Assembly (NCBI GenBank): GCA_030019485.1
Contig: JASEEW010000015.1
Location: 1 to 16,607 of the forward strand
Origin: Thermoplasmatales archaeon
Lineage (GTDB): Archaea > Thermoplasmatota > JASEFT01 > JAUWIS01
Length of the DNA: 16,607 bases
Reading direction: 5' to 3'
How positions within the stretch are numbered: the stretch's first letter is position 1; every line of letters starts with the position of its first letter. Under the pieces are notes generated by a model that was given only the letters and a program-made list of their open reading frames with translations, made no database searches and was not told the DNA's origin. This document shows, in pieces, positions 12,416-16,607 of the stretch. Made by a program: the position numbers and the translations under genes.

Positions 12416-12664
12416 CTATATGCGCATCTTATATAGGGGCTTACAAGATATTTTCCTATCTTTCTTTTTGCATATTTGAGGATAGATAGAAATGGTGCAC
12501 ACTCTTTTTTCATCCATCTTTTTACAGTCTACTTCTGCATAGAAGTTTCTATTACACGCATCAGCTCTATGTCCAGGTCTGATAAAGCACTCCGTTTGTC
12601 CGTTTAATAATGTGGCTGCATACTCCTTTGCTAGCTTATGCTCTTTGGAGAAATCAGAGTGATT
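12416..12664 (-). pseudogene. Cys-rich reading frame without a start codon, likely remnant
   Basis: An 82-codon open frame between a TAG at 12667 and a TAG at 12418, read on the minus strand. The translation has protein-like composition, with six cysteines (ECFIRP, ADACNRN, VDCKK, RVCTIS, QICKK, ISCKP). There is no ATG, GTG or TTG near its 5' end; the first in-frame ATG is at about codon 50. It begins just after the stop of the beta-helix surface gene. It may be a decayed or frameshifted gene, or the 3' part of a once longer one. Confidence 0.4.
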
Positions 12665-12669
12665 CTACC

Positions 12670-14202
12670 TTATTTTTCCCACTGCCTCTTCCATTTTTTC
12701 AACAAAATTATGAATATAAAAATGACGAGCAATATAATTACAAGGACAAGGAGCATCTCTAAGGTGGAGGGGGTTTCTACTTTTCCCTTTTTCTCATAGG
12801 TCACCATGATTGAGTCCTCCAGTCCTATGTTGTCACCATTATCAATCCCTCTCACATACAATGTGTTTTTTCCTTCTGATAGGACAAATGTGTAGGAAGT
12901 GTTACTTCCCACATTTATCCATTGATTCCCACTGATTTTTACTTCATAGTATTGTATGTCTGTTGCATTTGTACTCCAACTCATCAGGAATGAGGATGTA
13001 TTTACTGTTTGGTTCTCTTCATTTATGATAACAATTGGAGGGTTATCTATCCTTACACTCAAAGATATTATGTCTGAGTAATGAATCCCATCATATGCCT
13101 TAGCATAGATTACATAATTCCCATCAGTAACAGTTGTGGTATCAAAAGTGTATGTCCAATTCAATGTACCAGTTGCTTCCTGCCAAACACCATCAGAATC
13201 AACCTTTACCTCAACCTTTACCACATCACTGTCAACATCTGAGGAGTTACCAGTTATGTTTACTATTCCCTTTAAAACTGCGTCTTTTTGAGGGTACAAA
13301 ATAATGCAGCTTGGCGGACGCAGATTCAGTTGATTCTCCAACCAAGGATTATAGACAACACCATCACTTATTTTATCACCACTCCCTGGTCCTTTGCCAC
13401 CAGGACCACTGCTTGAGCCCCAGTAATTATCAGTTGCATTCACCATCATAGAAGGATTTCCATTATAAATACCATATGCGACATTGTCATATATGTTGTT
13501 CTCATGCACCTCAATGGGGGATGAATCTGCATAGATACCAACATTTCCGTTTGATGAGATCACATTACGCGAAATAGTTGGTTGTGAGAGATAGCAGTAT
13601 ATCCCAAAATTATTAGTATCAGAGATGGTATTATTGTAGATAAGCGGTGAAGATGTGTCGCATTGTATACCCATGTTCTTGTTCCTAGATATCGTGTTAC
13701 CAGTTACAGTTGCTTCTGAGTCATGAAGATATATGCCCACGTTACTGCTTGATGTTATCTGGTTGTTTGTAATAGTTGGTGAGGAGGAATCGCAGTATAT
13801 GCCCTGCGTGGCATACTCAACCCTGGTGTATTTTATGGTGCAGTTCACATCAACACTACTGTCTTCAAATCTGATAAAACCCCAATGCTCACCCTCATCT
13901 TTACGGGTGAAGGTTATCATGTTCTCAGGTGTACCCTCAGCCTTCAATATTCCATACACAAAGATGTGCACATCCTTATCCAAAAAGATGGTTACTCCTG
14001 ATTCAACTATCAATGTTTCATTTTCATAAATTATATAATCGCTATCAAGTGTTTGATCAGTTGACCAGATGGTTGTTGTTCCTTTAGATGAATATCTTGT
14101 TTCCTCTGCCTGCCCATCCCAAAAACCGGGTGCTGGTAGAGAAATAGTAAATATAAGAAATATAACAATTAGTGTTGTTTTTCTCTTCATATTTTTCCAC
14201 AT
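12670..14202 (-). CDS. Membrane-anchored surface protein with beta-helix and Ig-like domains
   Basis: A 510-residue secreted protein. A signal peptide (basic MKRK, then a hydrophobic stretch to about residue 22) is followed by residues 40-95. Then come about five parallel beta-helix repeats of some 22 residues with the pattern SSPxIxxNxIxxxxxxGIY (about residues 130-255). After PGGKGPGSG come two Ig or fibronectin-like domains (about 295-455). A C-terminal transmembrane helix (LEMLLVLVIILLVIFIFIIL) and basic tail keep it anchored, with the body outside. It probably belongs to the NosD/PbH1 group of archaeal surface proteins, but no enzyme residues are evident. ATG 14202 lies 27 bp from a TATA box; ATG 14190 (MKRK) is the alternative. 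Confidence 0.85.
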   Translation of the reverse strand: MWKNMKRKTTLIVIFLIFTISLPAPGFWDGQAEETRYSSKGTTTIWSTDQTLDSDYIIYENETLIVESGVTIFLDKDVHIFVYGILKAEGTPENMITFTRKDEGEHWGFIRFEDSSVDVNCTIKYTRVEYATQGIYCDSSSPTITNNQITSSSNVGIYLHDSEATVTGNTISRNKNMGIQCDTSSPLIYNNTISDTNNFGIYCYLSQPTISRNVISSNGNVGIYADSSPIEVHENNIYDNVAYGIYNGNPSMMVNATDNYWGSSSGPGGKGPGSGDKISDGVVYNPWLENQLNLRPPSCIILYPQKDAVLKGIVNITGNSSDVDSDVVKVEVKVDSDGVWQEATGTLNWTYTFDTTTVTDGNYVIYAKAYDGIHYSDIISLSVRIDNPPIVIINEENQTVNTSSFLMSWSTNATDIQYYEVKISGNQWINVGSNTSYTFVLSEGKNTLYVRGIDNGDNIGLEDSIMVTYEKKGKVETPSTLEMLLVLVIILLVIFIFIILLKKWKRQWEK

Positions 14203-14225
14203 ACAAATGATAATGTTCAAGCAAC

Positions 14226-14233
14226 ATTATAAA
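14226..14233 (-). promoter_or_regulatory. TATA box of the beta-helix gene
   Basis: TTTATAAT, the same octamer as at 10214-10221, and again 27 bp from a start codon (ATG 14202). It points to a leaderless transcript. Confidence 0.55.
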
Positions 14234-14298
14234 CGTTTACTATGACCTTTGTCCTTTTTGCTTAGATATGGGGGCTTCATAAAATACAACTCTAAATC

Positions 14299-16146
14299 CT
14301 ACTTTATAGTTCCCTCCTTACCACAAAACGGACATTTAACTTTGAACGGTTTTTCTTTTTCTCTTACATTGAATGTGTTTTTACATCCAGGGCATCTAAG
14401 TGTTATTGTAGATATTTTTTCAGCAGGCTTCACCAGTCCGGTCTTCTCAGTTTTTGTTTTTCTAACTTTGGTGGATGATTTTTTCATCCTAAGCAACGCT
14501 CCGGTTATGAGTAGTAAGACTGCTATAACGCCAACGATCATTATTGCATAATTAAAATTAATTCCCAGCTTGTTTTCCCCACCTGATTGCTGCCCACCAT
14601 TAGTAGTACCACCGTTTGTGGTTCCACCATTTATTATGCTTTCCTGTTCAACCGTTAATCTCATCTGTTTCCAGCCAGTATGATCATCTGAAGTAATTGT
14701 TACCCTAATTGTGTAGTTACCAGGTGTGTCAGGTGCAATTATTGTTTTACTATAATCACCATTAGAATCTGTCTTAGTAATCCACTCGTCATTTGTTTCA
14801 ATAATCTTAATAATGACATTAGCGTTTTGAACAGATGTGTTGTTCCATTTTGCAGTGCCTGAGACTGTCACGGAATTTCCTGGTTGACACATTGAGATGT
14901 TAAGAGTCTGAATTACAACAATAGGTGGCTCTGTAACTGGGTTTAAGGTGCGTTTGTAGTATATCTCACCTATAACTGTGTCTACGCTATCACGACCGTC
15001 ATGCCAAACAATGTGAAGATTACTTTGTGAGTCTACAATAATTTTTGAGTGGATGGCCATCATAGAATCATTTGTAAGTTGATAAGATTCAAACCAACTA
15101 TTCCCTCCATCGTTACTTCTCATATAACGAATATGCATAGCGTTTGAGTTTGGAGGAATGTCTGTGAATACTATGTGTAAGTTATTATTCAGATCTGCAG
15201 TAGCGCTAGGAAATTCGCAGCTGTCCACCATAGTTATCTTCGTATCATCACACCATGTATTACCATAATCAGTACTTTTTTTATGATAAATTGCATAGTC
15301 TCCATCTCTGCAATCTGCCCAAAAAACATGGATAGTATCACTATAATCTATAAGAATTTGAGGCTGTTCTGAATACCCAAGAGCGTTTGTTAACCTTACA
15401 TCTTCTCCCCAAATCTCACCATTATTTGCACCCTTTTTGTAATAAATCTCAAGATTATCATCTCTTTCATCTTGCCATATTACATAGATGTTACCACCAG
15501 AATCTACTGCAACAGCAGGCAATTTAGATTTGCCAGAAGCATTTGTCAACCTGATATCATCACTCCAAGTGTCCCCATTATCCATGCTTTTTTTGTAATA
15601 TATCTCGAAATTTCCATCTCTTTCATCGGCCCAGACAACATGGAGGATATTTGCGTATACGGCAATGTCTGGTGTGAAAGAATTTCCAGAAGCTTGCGTC
15701 AGCCTTTTATCGTCCGCCCAGATTACCCCCCCATCTGTACTATTTTTATAGTAAATTTCTGCTTCCACCTCATCTGTAGTACGAGCCCGCCATACAATAT
15801 GTAGCTTGTTATTTTCGTCTATTGCGAGAGAAGGGCTTTGACCACTGTTAGATACAGCGTTAATTCTTTTACCTTCGCCCCATTGACTTTTCTCATCAGA
15901 ACTTTTTAGATAGTACAGTCCCCAGTACTCATCCCTATCATCATACCATACAACATGAATATTATTTTCTGAGTCTACAGCAATATCTGGCATTAAAGAG
16001 TCTTTCCCATCCACTTCGGTTAACCTCATGTCCTCATCCCATCCTCCCGGATTTTCGTACCCTTCACCCCTCACATCTATCGATCCGAAATTGACTAGAA
16101 TCAGGCAAAAAATTATTAGAGAGATGATGAACACTTTAGTCTTCAT
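14299..16146 (-). CDS. BNR/Asp-box propeller surface protein with cytoplasmic zinc ribbon
   Basis: A 615-residue protein. A signal peptide spans about residues 1-27. Residues 35-405 hold about six sialidase-type propeller blades, with Asp-box motifs such as STDGGVIW, SMDNGDTW, STDYGNTW and SNDGGNSW and the recurring HVVW(A/Y)D(E/D)RD. An Ig-like domain (about 415-500) and a GGTTNGG linker lead to a transmembrane helix (about 532-552). The short cytoplasmic part ends in a zinc ribbon, C585-C588 and C605-C608. The catalytic arginines of true sialidases cannot be confirmed, so binding rather than hydrolysis is likely. ATG 16146 follows GGGTGGAG. The gene starts 10 bases after the stop of the preceding surface gene, likely one operon. 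Confidence 0.85.
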   Translation of the reverse strand: MKTKVFIISLIIFCLILVNFGSIDVRGEGYENPGGWDEDMRLTEVDGKDSLMPDIAVDSENNIHVVWYDDRDEYWGLYYLKSSDEKSQWGEGKRINAVSNSGQSPSLAIDENNKLHIVWRARTTDEVEAEIYYKNSTDGGVIWADDKRLTQASGNSFTPDIAVYANILHVVWADERDGNFEIYYKKSMDNGDTWSDDIRLTNASGKSKLPAVAVDSGGNIYVIWQDERDDNLEIYYKKGANNGEIWGEDVRLTNALGYSEQPQILIDYSDTIHVFWADCRDGDYAIYHKKSTDYGNTWCDDTKITMVDSCEFPSATADLNNNLHIVFTDIPPNSNAMHIRYMRSNDGGNSWFESYQLTNDSMMAIHSKIIVDSQSNLHIVWHDGRDSVDTVIGEIYYKRTLNPVTEPPIVVIQTLNISMCQPGNSVTVSGTAKWNNTSVQNANVIIKIIETNDEWITKTDSNGDYSKTIIAPDTPGNYTIRVTITSDDHTGWKQMRLTVEQESIINGGTTNGGTTNGGQQSGGENKLGINFNYAIMIVGVIAVLLLITGALLRMKKSSTKVRKTKTEKTGLVKPAEKISTITLRCPGCKNTFNVREKEKPFKVKCPFCGKEGTIK

Positions 16147-16156
16147 ATTCTCCACC

Positions 16157-16607
16157 CTATTGACTCATCATCCACTGCAACGCATACCTGATATCCTCAG
16201 ACTGCGAATACCAACTCTGATACTGCTCCTCAGAAAGTTCCTTTCCATGCTGTGCATCCAGCTCATTCTGGAAAGCATTCATTATATTGTCCGCTGCATT
16301 AAAGTTTTCTTGCGTAACTTTCATTCTTGCGTTTTCTAGTTTGAATACAAGACTGTTCTTCAGGCCGTTTGAAATGTTTGATCTCTGTATCTCCTCTATC
16401 AAGTTATTAATCTGGGTGATAATTGCACTGATTCTGGCACTCTTCGTAGCACTAAGCACCGCAGTATCGTTGCTTGGCAGATAGCATTCATCGCCTGTGA
16501 ATTCCGCTACCCATGTAAAGTTGCCGAACAGGTACAAGAATGGTACAGAGCAAGTAGCGATACCACTTTCATTTGTAACTCCAGAGCCTACATATGTGCC
16601 ATTAATA
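16157..16607 (-). CDS. Surface protein C-terminus: Ig-like plus FIMAH-like domain (partial)
   Basis: The frame is open to the window edge, so the 5' part is missing. The visible 149 residues begin with an Ig-like beta-sandwich end (NGTYVGSGVTNESGIATCSV and WVAEFTGDECYLPS). A helical region of about 95 residues follows, with GLKNSLVFKLENA, ADNIMNAFQNELDAQHGK and LSEEQYQSW. This matches the pattern of the FIMAH domain found at the C-termini of bacterial and archaeal extracellular proteins; the match is from memory. The protein is probably secreted and sits upstream of, and near, the propeller gene, likely co-transcribed. A TTG at 16537 within the frame is not a real start. Confidence 0.8.
   Translation of the reverse strand, partial: INGTYVGSGVTNESGIATCSVPFLYLFGNFTWVAEFTGDECYLPSNDTAVLSATKSARISAIITQINNLIEEIQRSNISNGLKNSLVFKLENARMKVTQENFNAADNIMNAFQNELDAQHGKELSEEQYQSWYSQSEDIRYALQWMMSQ

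Overview
The window looks like archaeal chromosome, probably euryarchaeal and possibly Thermoplasmatota-related (the phylum is an inference). The support is an Sm-like (LSm) protein, an iron-sulfur XPD-type helicase, an Orc1/Cdc6 initiator, a histone-fold protein and a primase with archaeal-type PriS and PriL parts. Three well-placed TATA boxes also sit about 25-28 bp upstream of start codons, as in leaderless archaeal transcripts. Almost everything is on the minus strand. No rRNA, tRNA, CRISPR array, integrase, transposase or capsid gene was recognised.

Right to left on the minus strand, the right part (about 12.2-16.6 kb) encodes cell-surface proteins: the 3' end of a protein with an Ig-like and FIMAH-like domain, a BNR/Asp-box propeller protein with a membrane anchor and cytoplasmic zinc ribbon, and a beta-helix protein with Ig-like domains and a membrane anchor. 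Downstream are a decayed or start-less Cys-rich reading frame and a 47-residue basic protein. Two small plus-strand genes (11855-12170) lie next to them.

The centre (about 4.2-11.6 kb) is a compact accessory block that reads like the replication and recombination core of an integrated plasmid or virus. It holds two small zinc-finger proteins and a low-complexity protein linked by ATGA overlaps and strong Shine-Dalgarno sites. It also holds a divergent Orc1/Cdc6 protein, a winged-helix protein, several very small proteins, a possible single-strand annealing protein, a zinc-finger protein, a histone, and an 829-residue protein fusing primase, PriL-like iron-sulfur domain, helicase-like ATPase and winged helix. 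An iteron-like cluster around a perfect palindrome abuts the 3' end of the primase gene. Helically phased DNA repeats run through the winged-helix gene. An unusual twin-hairpin repeat family occurs four times between 3.4 and 11.3 kb, once in frame inside a zinc-finger gene.

The left part (0.15-3.9 kb) looks like ordinary chromosome: a DUF6015-like conserved archaeal protein, an XPD/Rad3 helicase, and an LSm gene translationally coupled to a sugar nucleotidyltransferase.

The most interesting material is the combination of replication genes, iterons and hairpin elements in the accessory block. No full system can be proved from sequence reading alone.
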